From Bacteroidales bacterium (GTDB lineage: Bacteria; Bacteroidota; Bacteroidia; Bacteroidales; UBA932): a DNA stretch of 5,761 nt. Where the stretch lies: contig JAFYMJ010000179.1 in assembly GCA_017556665.1 (NCBI GenBank), positions 1 to 5,761 of the forward strand, written 5' to 3'. Of this stretch, positions 1 to 5,761 are shown piece after piece. Position 1 is the first letter of the stretch, and the number at the start of each line of letters is the position of its first letter. The notes under the pieces are model-generated. The model was not told the origin of the DNA, made no database searches, and saw nothing but the letters and a program-made list of their open reading frames with translations. A program made the position numbers and the translations under genes.

Positions 1-1
1 G

Positions 2-2281
2 TATCTTTCTCCGCTTGAGGTTGAGTATTCTTCCATTTCTCTGGAGAATATGCAGAAACTTGCTGTATTTGTAGAGAACCTTAGGGGTATTCTTAATTTC
101 TTTAAGAATTGCAAGGAGGAGAGTTACCTAAATCTAAAAGCAATGGCCGCTCCAATCATGTATTTCCCTCAGATTGGGGAGAGGATAGATGGGATTCTTG
201 ACAGACATGGAGAGATAAGGGATAATGCATCGGCTGAGCTTTATAACATTAGAAAAAGCATTAGGGAAAAAGAGGGATCCATTTCAAGAAAGATTCAGTC
301 TATTCTAAAAAAGGCCCAGCAGGATGGTATTGCAGATGAGGATGCTACTGTATCTGCCAGAGATGGCAGGATCCTTATCCCGGTTGCTGCCGGGAACAAA
401 AAGAAATTGCCTGGTTTTATCTATGATGAGTCGGCTACAGGAAAGACTGTGTTCATTGAGCCAATAGAGGTTGTGGAACTTAACAATCAGGTTAAGGAAC
501 TCTATTTTGCACAACAGAGGGAGATAGCAAGAATTCTTATGGAATTCTCAAATTTCTTGCGTCCATATTTGCCGGAGCTTATTGTTGCGGCAAAATTTAT
601 AGGGGAGATAGATTTTATTAGGGCAAAGGCTTTGGTGGCATTGCAAATGGAGGCTGGTAAACCTATTTTAAGTGTAGAGAATACCCTTAAACTTGTAAAG
701 GGAAGACACCCTATATTGGAGGCCGCATTAAAGAAAGAGCATAAGCCAATTGTTCCATTAACCCTTACCCTTACACCTAACAAGCATATTCTGGTTATAT
801 CTGGTCCTAATGCAGGAGGTAAGTCTGTGTGCCTTAAGACAGTTGGCCTGCTGCAATATATGTTCCAGTGGGGAATGCTTATCCCGGCTAGTGAGGTTAG
901 TGAATTCAGAATCTTTGACAATATATTCATTGATATTGGAGATGAGCAGTCTATTGAGAATGATTTGAGTACATACAGTTCTCATCTTACCAATATGGGT
1001 GAGATATTGCGTAAAGCAACAAAGAATTCACTTGTACTTATAGATGAGTTTGGTACAGGTACTGAGCCTGCCGCAGGTGGTGCAATTGCAGAGACAATTC
1101 TGGCAAACATAGAGGAGAAAGGGGTATTTGGTGTAATTACCACCCACTATACAAATCTTAAGATGTATGCCGGAAACAGCAAGGGAACATTAAACGGAGC
1201 AATGTTGTTTGATGTTGGAAAGATTGAGCCGTTGTACAAGCTTGAGGTTGGCTTGCCTGGTAACTCGTTTGCATTTGAGTTGGCAAGAAAGATTGGTTTG
1301 CCAGAGCATATTGTAAAGCAGGCAGAACAGAAGGCTGGTAGCGGTTTTGTAGATTTGGAGAAGCAGCTTAGAAAAATTTCCAAGAACAAGCGAGCTTTGG
1401 ACGAGAAGCTTGCCAGAATAAAGAATACAGACAAGACTCTTGAGAATATTACAGACAGATATGAGAAAGAACTTTCTGATATTCAAAAGGTAAAAAAACA
1501 AATTATTGAGCAGGCCAAGCAGGAGGCCCAGCAGATATTGAATGATGCCAACAAAAAGATTGAGGCAACAATCAAGACTATTAAGGAGGCTCAAGCCGAT
1601 AAAGAGAGAACTAAAGCGGCACGGCGTGAACTTGAGGAGTTCAATGCATTGGTAAAGCAGGAAACTTTGGATGAGCACGATAAAAAGATTGCCTCTAAAA
1701 TGCAGAAACTTCTTGACAGGAAGAAGAGGAAACAGGAGAGAAGGGAGCAGAATGAGGGAGTACAAAGTGGGGTAGAGCAAGGAAATGAAAGAAAGTTGTC
1801 GGGAGAGAAAAAGGAGTTGGCTGTTGGGGCTAAAGTAAGGTTCAAGAGCAACAATATGGTGGGGGAGGTTATGCAGATAGGGGGAAATTGGATAAATGTT
1901 TCTGTGGGAAGTATAATGAGCAGAGTCTCTAAGGAGAGTGTTGAGGTAATATCAAATAATGAGTTCAATTCTACGGTAAAGGGTTTGCCTAAGCAGATGA
2001 GTGAGTATTCCAGCGGAATATCTGAAAGAAAGCTTAACTTTAAACCGGAAATTGATATTAGAGGCGAGAGACTTATGGATGCAATTCCAATAGTGGAGCG
2101 TTTTATTGATGATGCAATTATGGTGGGGGTAGGTGAGGTTAAGATTTTGCATGGCAAGGGGAATGGTATTCTAAAGGAGGAAATAAGGAAAATTCTTAAA
2201 ACTATGCCGGGAGTTGTAAGTTGCAAGGATGAGGATGTAAGGTTTGGCGGCTCTGGTATTACAATTGTTACATTGGATTAA
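2..2281 (+). CDS. mutS2: MutS2 family ATPase/Smr-domain protein (5' end outside the window)
   Basis: MutS2 is a cytosolic dimeric ABC-type ATPase. In different bacteria it has been linked to suppression of recombination and to rescue of collided ribosomes; it is not part of canonical mismatch repair. The reading frame is open from base 2, so the ATG at 50 is an internal Met and roughly the first several dozen residues are missing. Counting from that Met: core/lever region at about 1-245; Walker A GPNAGGKS at 252-259; signature-like DLSTYSSHL at 305-313; Walker B LVLIDEFGTG from 328 (D332, E333); switch His in TTHY (H366); a Lys/Glu-rich coiled coil at about 430-585; a small beta-rich KOW-like segment at about 590-635; and a C-terminal Smr domain with IDIRG (668-672) and HGKGNG (701-706). 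The Smr Asp and Arg of the LDLR-type motif are kept, so nuclease or RNA-binding activity is plausible. The coiled-coil linker plus Smr domain excludes MutS1. The next gene starts 11 bases after the stop. Confidence 0.97.
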   Translation, partial: YLSPLEVEYSSISLENMQKLAVFVENLRGILNFFKNCKEESYLNLKAMAAPIMYFPQIGERIDGILDRHGEIRDNASAELYNIRKSIREKEGSISRKIQSILKKAQQDGIADEDATVSARDGRILIPVAAGNKKKLPGFIYDESATGKTVFIEPIEVVELNNQVKELYFAQQREIARILMEFSNFLRPYLPELIVAAKFIGEIDFIRAKALVALQMEAGKPILSVENTLKLVKGRHPILEAALKKEHKPIVPLTLTLTPNKHILVISGPNAGGKSVCLKTVGLLQYMFQWGMLIPASEVSEFRIFDNIFIDIGDEQSIENDLSTYSSHLTNMGEILRKATKNSLVLIDEFGTGTEPAAGGAIAETILANIEEKGVFGVITTHYTNLKMYAGNSKGTLNGAMLFDVGKIEPLYKLEVGLPGNSFAFELARKIGLPEHIVKQAEQKAGSGFVDLEKQLRKISKNKRALDEKLARIKNTDKTLENITDRYEKELSDIQKVKKQIIEQAKQEAQQILNDANKKIEATIKTIKEAQADKERTKAARRELEEFNALVKQETLDEHDKKIASKMQKLLDRKKRKQERREQNEGVQSGVEQGNERKLSGEKKELAVGAKVRFKSNNMVGEVMQIGGNWINVSVGSIMSRVSKESVEVISNNEFNSTVKGLPKQMSEYSSGISERKLNFKPEIDIRGERLMDAIPIVERFIDDAIMVGVGEVKILHGKGNGILKEEIRKILKTMPGVVSCKDEDVRFGGSGITIVTLD

Positions 2282-2292
2282 ATTCAGGTGAT

Positions 2293-2682
2293 ATGGATAA
2301 GGTTCTAAAATTTTTTGTTGTGATTGCTGTGTCTGCTTTGGTGGCAGGATGTACAAGCAAGGAGGATAAGGCTAAAGAGGTTGCATCACAGATGCTGGAT
2401 GCATATATCAATCATAATTATCAGGCGGCTGGAGCAATGTGTTCAGAGCAGTTGAAAGAGGTCTTTGTTAAAGCTCAGAAAGATTTTGAAGGGATGAGCA
2501 ATGAGCATAGGGATATTCTAAAGAAAGAGACCTCTTCTGTAGAGGTTGCAATTGAATCTGCATGCAGAATTGGAGAGAGTGATACTGTGGCAGTGCATTA
2601 TAATCTTATAAAAAACAGTTCAGATACTGCAAAATGTTGCCTGTTTGTGTTTGAAGATAAGGTAATTCAACTTCATAAGTAG
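2293..2682 (+). CDS. Small four-cysteine lipoprotein, possible NTF2-like/DUF4878-type fold
   Basis: This is a predicted envelope lipoprotein of 129 residues. It has a short charged N-terminus, a hydrophobic stretch (residues 4-18) and a lipobox VAGC with the lipidated cysteine at 20. The mature part begins C-T-S-K-E-D-K. A Lys followed by two acidic residues just after the cysteine resembles the Bacteroidota lipoprotein export signal, so the protein may face outward; that is inference. The mature domain starts with a helix ending in 'MLDAYINHNYQAAGAMCSE' and ends in beta-rich sequence, an arrangement reminiscent of the NTF2-like DUF4878 lipoproteins. I do not see a decisive motif, so the family is tentative. 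Four further cysteines (50, 91, 115, 116) could form disulfides in the periplasm. The ATG at 2293 was chosen because it gives a complete signal peptide and follows the mutS2 stop by 11 bases, which suggests co-transcription. Function is unknown. Confidence 0.88.
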   Translation: MDKVLKFFVVIAVSALVAGCTSKEDKAKEVASQMLDAYINHNYQAAGAMCSEQLKEVFVKAQKDFEGMSNEHRDILKKETSSVEVAIESACRIGESDTVAVHYNLIKNSSDTAKCCLFVFEDKVIQLHK

Positions 2683-2693
2683 TCTATTTAAGG

Positions 2694-2711
2694 TAATTTT
2701 GAGTAACTTTA
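2694..2711 (+). promoter_or_regulatory. Possible weak promoter -7 boxes before cdaA
   Basis: The 54-base gap before cdaA contains TAATTTTG (2694-2701), an exact match to the Bacteroidota -7 pattern TAnnTTTG, and TAACTTTA (2704-2711), one base off. Neither has a TTTG -33 box about 19-21 bases upstream. An internal promoter giving cdaA expression independent of mutS2 is possible, but such AT-rich matches arise easily by chance. Confidence 0.3.
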
Positions 2712-2736
2712 CAAGGTTATATAAACACAATGTGCA

Positions 2737-3519
2737 ATGTTTGAGTTTGTAGATATTAAAATAATAGATGTTTTAGACATTTTATTGGTTGGTATCCTTA
2801 TTTATCAGGTATACAAACTTATTAGAGGTACAGCAGCCATAAGTATCTTTTTAGGAATACTTTTGCTGTATATTGTATGGATTATTGTAAATGCACTTAA
2901 TATGCAATTGCTATCGTCCATTATGGGGCAGATTATTGGTGTGGGTGTAATTGCAATTATTGTGTTGTTCCAACAGGAAATCAGAAAGTTTCTGTTGCGT
3001 CTTGGTAACAAATTCAATGGTAGAGGAAGCTCATTTCTTAATAAAATTTTTGGAAGTAAAGATGCATCAATAAAACTTGTAGAGTTGGATGAGCTTACTC
3101 AAGCTTGCAGAAAAATGAGTGAGACTTACACTGGTGCACTTATTGTTTTGGCTCATACATCGTCATTGGAATTTGTAATTGAGACTGGTGACATTATTGA
3201 TGCAAAAATCAACAGAAGGTTAATAGAGAATCTATTCTTTAAAAATTCCCCATTGCACGATGGTGCTGTAATAATAGCAAACAACCGTATTGTTGCGGCA
3301 AGATGTACGCTTCCAATTACCGAGAATCCAAATATCCCTGCAAACTACGGAATGAGACACAGGGCTGCAACCGGTATGACAGAGAACTCAGATGCATCTG
3401 TTATTGTAGTATCAGAGGAAACAGGAAACATCTCTTTTGTAAAGGATGGCGTAATTAGAACAATGTCCTCAATCACAGAGTTAAGATTGGCAATTGAAGC
3501 CTCATACAAACAGGCGTAA
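2737..3519 (+). CDS. cdaA: Membrane diadenylate cyclase, CdaA/DacA family (c-di-AMP synthase)
   Basis: This enzyme condenses two ATP molecules into cyclic di-AMP, a second messenger tied to potassium and osmotic balance and to cell-wall homeostasis. It is 260 residues, close to the usual size for CdaA. Three membrane helices occupy about 9-28, 33-53 and 58-78, followed by a basic stretch (QQEIRKFLLRLGNKF) and the cytosolic DAC domain (about 95-250). The catalytic signatures are intact: H-D175-G-A within SPLHDGAVII, R207-H-R within GMRHRAATGMTE, and SEETG at 226-230. These residues predict an active cyclase. The usual Firmicutes partners cdaR and glmM are not adjacent. Upstream is the small lipoprotein gene (54-base gap) and then mutS2; downstream lies a hairpin terminator and a convergent gene. 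The ATG at 2737 is the natural start because TM1 follows directly; there is no clear Shine-Dalgarno, as is common in Bacteroidota. The ATG at 2730 is out of frame. Confidence 0.96.
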   Translation: MFEFVDIKIIDVLDILLVGILIYQVYKLIRGTAAISIFLGILLLYIVWIIVNALNMQLLSSIMGQIIGVGVIAIIVLFQQEIRKFLLRLGNKFNGRGSSFLNKIFGSKDASIKLVELDELTQACRKMSETYTGALIVLAHTSSLEFVIETGDIIDAKINRRLIENLFFKNSPLHDGAVIIANNRIVAARCTLPITENPNIPANYGMRHRAATGMTENSDASVIVVSEETGNISFVKDGVIRTMSSITELRLAIEASYKQA

Positions 3520-3555
3520 CGCTGTTTTTAACGGCAAATATGCTGTAATTAATGA

Positions 3556-3586
3556 AAACCGGATCAAAATTATTTTGACCCGGTTT
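3556..3586. terminator. Bidirectional hairpin terminator between cdaA and the convergent MORN gene
   Basis: The arms AAACCGG-A-TCAAAA (3556-3569) and TTTTGA-C-CCGGTTT (3573-3586) pair over 13 bp around a TTA loop. One internal position (3563/3579) is an A-C mismatch in the plus-strand RNA but becomes a U-G wobble in the minus-strand RNA, so the stem is continuous for minus-strand transcripts. On the plus side the stem ends in UUU followed by AUUUA. The hairpin lies 36 bases after the cdaA stop and 20 bases past the stop of the minus-strand gene, so it most likely ends both transcripts. Confidence 0.85.
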
Positions 3587-3606
3587 ATTTACAATGTTAT
3601 TGATTG

Positions 3607-4179
3607 TTATTTTAGTTGAATGTTATTAATCCTTTCAACCTCTTGTTTAACATATTCCTCTTCTTGAGGAGTTAATTTGCGTTTGGTTTTACCTTTCAGA
3701 TATCCTTTTTTCCATACTCCAGCGTACATACGTCCGTGCATATCCATAAAGAAACCTTCGCCATGTCTTCTATTGTCAAACCACTGACCTATATAATATT
3801 CGTATATGCGGTTTGCTGCTTTTCTCTCCATTTTGTTTAATGGACGGGTCTCTCTGTATACAAGGAATCTTTCAACGCCCCACCCTTCTCTTTCAGATAG
3901 AATTTTTCCGTTTTCTTCTTTGACACCTCCCAAATATCTACCACCTGTATATGTAAAATAATATGTAGAATCATTACTTTGACCTATTAGCTTCATATTG
4001 GGATTCATTCTGGCATCAGCCAAGTATTCAGAACGTGAATATGAATCTAGCATACTGCTGTTCTTAGAATATGAATTATATGCATCCCTCAAGTTCATTT
4101 GGGCGAACAGCGAATTTGTCAAGAATAATACCAGTACAAATGAAAAGAGTCTTCTAAGTTGTTTCTTTAAATATGCCAT
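3607..4179 (-). CDS. Secreted MORN-repeat protein
   Basis: This is a predicted exported protein of 190 residues. The signal peptide has a basic start (KKQLRR), a hydrophobic core (11-20) and a likely cleavage site at SLFA-Q (26/27), a typical Bacteroidota junction. The C-terminal half carries MORN repeats: Y129-x-G-x-W133 followed by HGEGFF (139-144), then G-R-M-Y152-x-G-x-W156-x-x-G. A more degenerate copy may lie at about 78-101 (YTGGRYLGGV ... GWG). The tail from about 165 is charged and probably helical. MORN repeats form short beta-hairpin stacks that in other proteins bind lipids or proteins. Here they may act as a periplasmic or surface scaffold; no enzyme motif is seen. The ATG at 4179 gives the full signal peptide and lies about 30 bases downstream of the inferred transcription start from its own promoter. 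The gene converges on cdaA. Confidence 0.9.
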   Translation of the reverse strand: MAYLKKQLRRLFSFVLVLFLTNSLFAQMNLRDAYNSYSKNSSMLDSYSRSEYLADARMNPNMKLIGQSNDSTYYFTYTGGRYLGGVKEENGKILSEREGWGVERFLVYRETRPLNKMERKAANRIYEYYIGQWFDNRRHGEGFFMDMHGRMYAGVWKKGYLKGKTKRKLTPQEEEYVKQEVERINNIQLK

Positions 4180-4216
4180 TTTATTTACCTGTTAGTTTGT
4201 GATTTTAAGATATTTG

Positions 4217-4247
4217 CAATTTTAAAAAAACTAGCCGTAAATGCAAA
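4217..4247 (-). promoter_or_regulatory. Promoter of the MORN-repeat gene
   Basis: On the minus strand a TTTG box (4244-4247) is followed, after exactly 19 bases, by TAAAATTG (4217-4224). This matches the Bacteroidota -33/-7 arrangement with one mismatch to TAnnTTTG. The inferred start of transcription near 4210 leaves a leader of about 30 bases before the ATG at 4179. An 8-bp inverted repeat, TATTTGCA (4211-4218) and TGCAAATA (4242-4249), brackets the promoter and overlaps both boxes. Confidence 0.55.
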
Positions 4248-4250
4248 TAA

Positions 4251-4280
4251 AAGTTTGTAAATTTTTACTATTGCAAACTT
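4251..4280 (-). terminator. Candidate weak terminator hairpin after the unknown small gene
   Basis: AAGTTTGTAA (4251-4260) and TTGCAAACTT (4271-4280) are inverted repeats with a 10-base loop. In the minus-strand RNA the outer 7 bp pair (AAGUUUG/CAAACUU) and are followed by UUAUUU, so the element could end the transcript of the gene at 4279-4626. The hairpin begins inside that gene's stop codon. It is AT-rich and weak. In plus-strand RNA the mismatch becomes a U-G pair, so a regulatory dyad is an alternative. Confidence 0.4.
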
Positions 4281-4626
4281 ATATTGCCTCCTTAAACTTG
4301 TACTGAGCTCCGGATTCAAGGATTATTTCTAAAGATTCTTTAAAGATTTTTTCTGCTTGGGATGGGACGCTGTCATAAGGAATTCCGCACTCATCATAAA
4401 AGAATTGGGGCAGATGCTCCATTTCAACGTTGTAGTAGTTGGCTAATTTGATTGTATCTTCCTTGTCAACTATTGCCAATTTTTTAAAATTGCTCCAAGG
4501 TTTCTGGTCATCTTCAAATATATATTCTATAACCAGTTCGTTTCTTGTATTGACAATTGCGTATACCGATGCCGCAATTGGAAGATCGGCGTCTGTTGTG
4601 ATAAGATTTTTCTCAAATTTGCACAT
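4279..4626 (-). CDS. Small soluble protein of unknown function
   Basis: This is a 115-residue protein I do not recognise. It has no signal peptide, membrane segment or lipobox, so it is probably cytosolic. Sequence pattern suggests an alpha/beta fold: an extended, strand-like N-terminal half (SVYAIVNTRNELVIEYIFED), a central segment with KKLAIVDKEDTIKLANYY, then LPQFFYDECG and a C-terminal helix (AEKIFKESLEIILESG). It is strongly acidic. The frame could be extended to a TTG at 4650, but that codon lies inside the TATCTTTG promoter box, so the ATG at 4626 is preferred; it leaves a leader of about 15 bases. The gene is divergent from the PHP-domain gene and upstream of the MORN gene, which has its own promoter. 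No functional link can be proved from sequence alone. Confidence 0.75.
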   Translation of the reverse strand: MCKFEKNLITTDADLPIAASVYAIVNTRNELVIEYIFEDDQKPWSNFKKLAIVDKEDTIKLANYYNVEMEHLPQFFYDECGIPYDSVPSQAEKIFKESLEIILESGAQYKFKEAI

Positions 4627-4639
4627 ACTGTATTTCTTT

Positions 4640-4683
4640 TGCCTATACAAAGATAGGCATTATTGTTATCTTTGTAAGATAAC
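4640..4683. promoter_or_regulatory. Divergent promoter region with nested dyads (candidate operators)
   Basis: Two identical -7 boxes TATCTTTG face away from each other: minus strand at 4648-4655, plus strand at 4667-4674. They would start transcripts near 4641 (leader about 15 bases to the ATG at 4626) and near 4680 (leader about 27 bases to the ATG at 4707). Clear -33 boxes at the normal distance are not seen; the nearest plus-strand TTTG (4638-4641) is 25 bases from its box. Each box lies in its own perfect dyad: TGCCTAT-N6-ATAGGCA (4640-4659) and GTTATCTT-N3-AAGATAAC (4665-4683). The two cores also form a 10-bp inverted repeat, TACAAAGATA (4646-4655) and TATCTTTGTA (4667-4676). Repressor binding at these dyads would block both promoters; this is inference. 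Confidence 0.6.
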
Positions 4684-4706
4684 TCTATCATTTATTTGAC
4701 ATTTAA

Positions 4707-5761
4707 ATGCGTATTATAAAATATCTAACAAAACTGTTGTCACTGCTTGTGCTGTTGGTGCTGTTGTTTGTACTAGTAAGCAGTGTTTCCCCTATATATG
4801 ACTATGCTCCAGCTGTCCCGTTCAGCGGAAATGACATATATAATCCATATAAAGGGTATGATACCCTTGTAGGTTGGAAGAAAGCTAATTTTCACACTCA
4901 TACCAGGGTAAAAGGAATTATGAACGAGTGTGACAAGTGGCCTGCAGAGGTTTTGGAGTGCTATAACAAGCTGGACTATGATATTGTAACTTTTTCCAAT
5001 CATAATGAACTTACTGAGCACCCGACAGATGAATCCTTGCAGGTGGATGTATATGAGCACGGATACAATTTCTTTAAGTATCATCTATTGGTTTTTGGAA
5101 GCAACAAGGTGAAGCATTTTGATGCAATGGTGCCGGTATTCCTGTCTCATATGCAGTTTCAGATATCCAGATTGCTTGAGGATAGCGATATTGTGCAGCT
5201 TAATCATCCTTTGCGCTCAAGGGGTATCTCCAAAAGGGACATGCAGAATTTGTCGGGATACTCACTTATAGAGCTTGACAGTGGCAGAAGTACAGAAAAT
5301 GAGTATTGGGATTGGGCCCTGAGTGCAGGAAGATACAGTTTTGGCGTAGCAAATGATGATCTTCATTATCCCGACAAATCCAATCTGATAGGAGTGCGCT
5401 GCAACTTCCTCAATACCCCAAGTGGAAGGTATCAAGATTTGAAAAGGACTCTTGAATCTGGATGTTTTTATTCAATGAGAGTTCCTGATTATGGAAATGG
5501 GGATTGGGAGTACAAATACAGCAGACACAAAGATTTGCCTCAAATAGAGAGAATAGGATTGCAGGAGAGCACTGTTTACATGCAAGTTTCGGAAGTGGCT
5601 GACAGCATTAAGGTTTTTGGACAAGACCATACAGAACTGAAAAAAGTTACAGCATGTGATAATGTTGATTATGAAATTGCCGACACAGATTCATATGCCA
5701 GATTAGTGGCCTATTTCCCAGAGGGTGAAGTAATTTATACAAATGCTTTTGCAAGATATGA
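4707..5761 (+). CDS. Membrane-anchored or secreted PHP-domain metal-dependent phosphoesterase (3' end outside the window)
   Basis: The frame from ATG 4707 is open for 351 codons to the window edge with no stop. Residues 10-26 (LLSLLVLLVLLFVLVSS) form a membrane anchor or signal sequence, placing the rest outside the cytosol. A PHP-like catalytic domain follows: motif I H63-T-H65 (NFHTHT), motif II S-N98-H99-N (most family members have Asp where N98 stands), a possible E117 and H126 (YHLLVFG) pair, motif III N-H167-P (VQLNHPL), an IELDSG strand (188-193), and motif IV D218-x-H220 (NDDLHY). These are the expected two- or three-metal ligands of a phosphoesterase. From about 280 the sequence becomes a beta-rich C-terminal domain. 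The first ligand group can be seen but the substrate cannot be predicted; PHP enzymes act on phosphate esters, nucleotides or related bonds. The ATG was chosen for the signal segment and for its distance from the TATCTTTG box. Confidence 0.88.
   Translation, partial: MRIIKYLTKLLSLLVLLVLLFVLVSSVSPIYDYAPAVPFSGNDIYNPYKGYDTLVGWKKANFHTHTRVKGIMNECDKWPAEVLECYNKLDYDIVTFSNHNELTEHPTDESLQVDVYEHGYNFFKYHLLVFGSNKVKHFDAMVPVFLSHMQFQISRLLEDSDIVQLNHPLRSRGISKRDMQNLSGYSLIELDSGRSTENEYWDWALSAGRYSFGVANDDLHYPDKSNLIGVRCNFLNTPSGRYQDLKRTLESGCFYSMRVPDYGNGDWEYKYSRHKDLPQIERIGLQESTVYMQVSEVADSIKVFGQDHTELKKVTACDNVDYEIADTDSYARLVAYFPEGEVIYTNAFARY

Noticed and set aside
50..52. ATG at 50 as the real start of mutS2
   Set aside because: The same frame is open to base 2 with MutS2-like residues, and the remaining protein is shorter than the usual family length, so the true start lies upstream of the window.
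1190..2226. Long minus-strand open frames opposite mutS2
   Set aside because: They are Leu/Ser/Phe-rich translations of the Lys/Glu-rich coiled-coil and Smr coding region, a typical shadow effect, with no domain support.
2683..2736. c-di-AMP or other riboswitch upstream of cdaA
   Set aside because: The gap is only 54 bases, AT-rich and without a stable fold, too short for known riboswitch aptamers of this kind.
4627..4650. TTG at 4650 as the start of the unknown small gene
   Set aside because: The TTG overlaps the minus-strand TATCTTTG box, upstream of the inferred transcription start. The ATG at 4626 fits the leader length.
4640..4683. Invertible phase-variable promoter flanked by inverted repeats
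   Set aside because: Bacteroides invertible promoters have longer repeats around a segment of 100 bases or more plus a recombinase. Here the repeats are 7-10 bp with an 11-base spacer, and no recombinase is in the window.
4439..4699. Plus-strand open frame of 86 codons between the unknown gene and the PHP gene
   Set aside because: It is antisense to the small unknown gene, runs through the divergent promoter and has no recognisable features.
4773..5084. Minus-strand open frame of 103 codons
   Set aside because: It is antisense to the well-supported PHP gene, has no recognisable domain or promoter, and is explained as a shadow of that coding frame.

Overview
The window looks like a chromosomal segment from a low-GC member of the Bacteroidales/Bacteroidota. 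The evidence is: intergenic boxes of the Bacteroidota type (-7 TAnnTTTG, here TATCTTTG twice); no clear Shine-Dalgarno sequences; a secreted protein whose signal peptide ends in A-Q; a lipoprotein with an acidic/lysine stretch right after the lipid cysteine; and the overall protein repertoire. No rRNA, tRNA, CRISPR array, transposase or phage gene is visible.

Layout. The first 3.5 kb is read left to right. It holds a MutS2-type ATPase with a C-terminal Smr domain, whose 5' end lies outside the window. Eleven bases later comes a small four-cysteine lipoprotein of unknown function, and 54 bases after that a three-helix membrane diadenylate cyclase of the CdaA/DacA family, which makes c-di-AMP. 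The short gaps suggest one transcription unit, with a possible weak internal promoter before cdaA. A 13-bp hairpin at 3556-3586 closes this unit and probably also the convergent gene on the other strand.

Two minus-strand genes follow: a secreted MORN-repeat protein (3607-4179) with its own promoter, and a 115-residue soluble protein I do not recognise (4279-4626). The latter is divergent from a plus-strand gene at 4707 that runs off the right edge. That gene encodes a membrane-anchored or secreted PHP-type metal-dependent phosphoesterase.

The most interesting non-coding element is the 80-bp divergent intergenic region (4627-4706). It carries two identical TATCTTTG boxes facing outward. Each box sits inside its own perfect dyad, and the two together form a 10-bp inverted repeat. 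This looks like a compact, possibly co-regulated divergent promoter/operator. Most of the window is otherwise ordinary housekeeping and envelope content. I see no strong case for a wholly new system, but the unknown protein/PHP pair and its symmetric control region is the best candidate for a second look.
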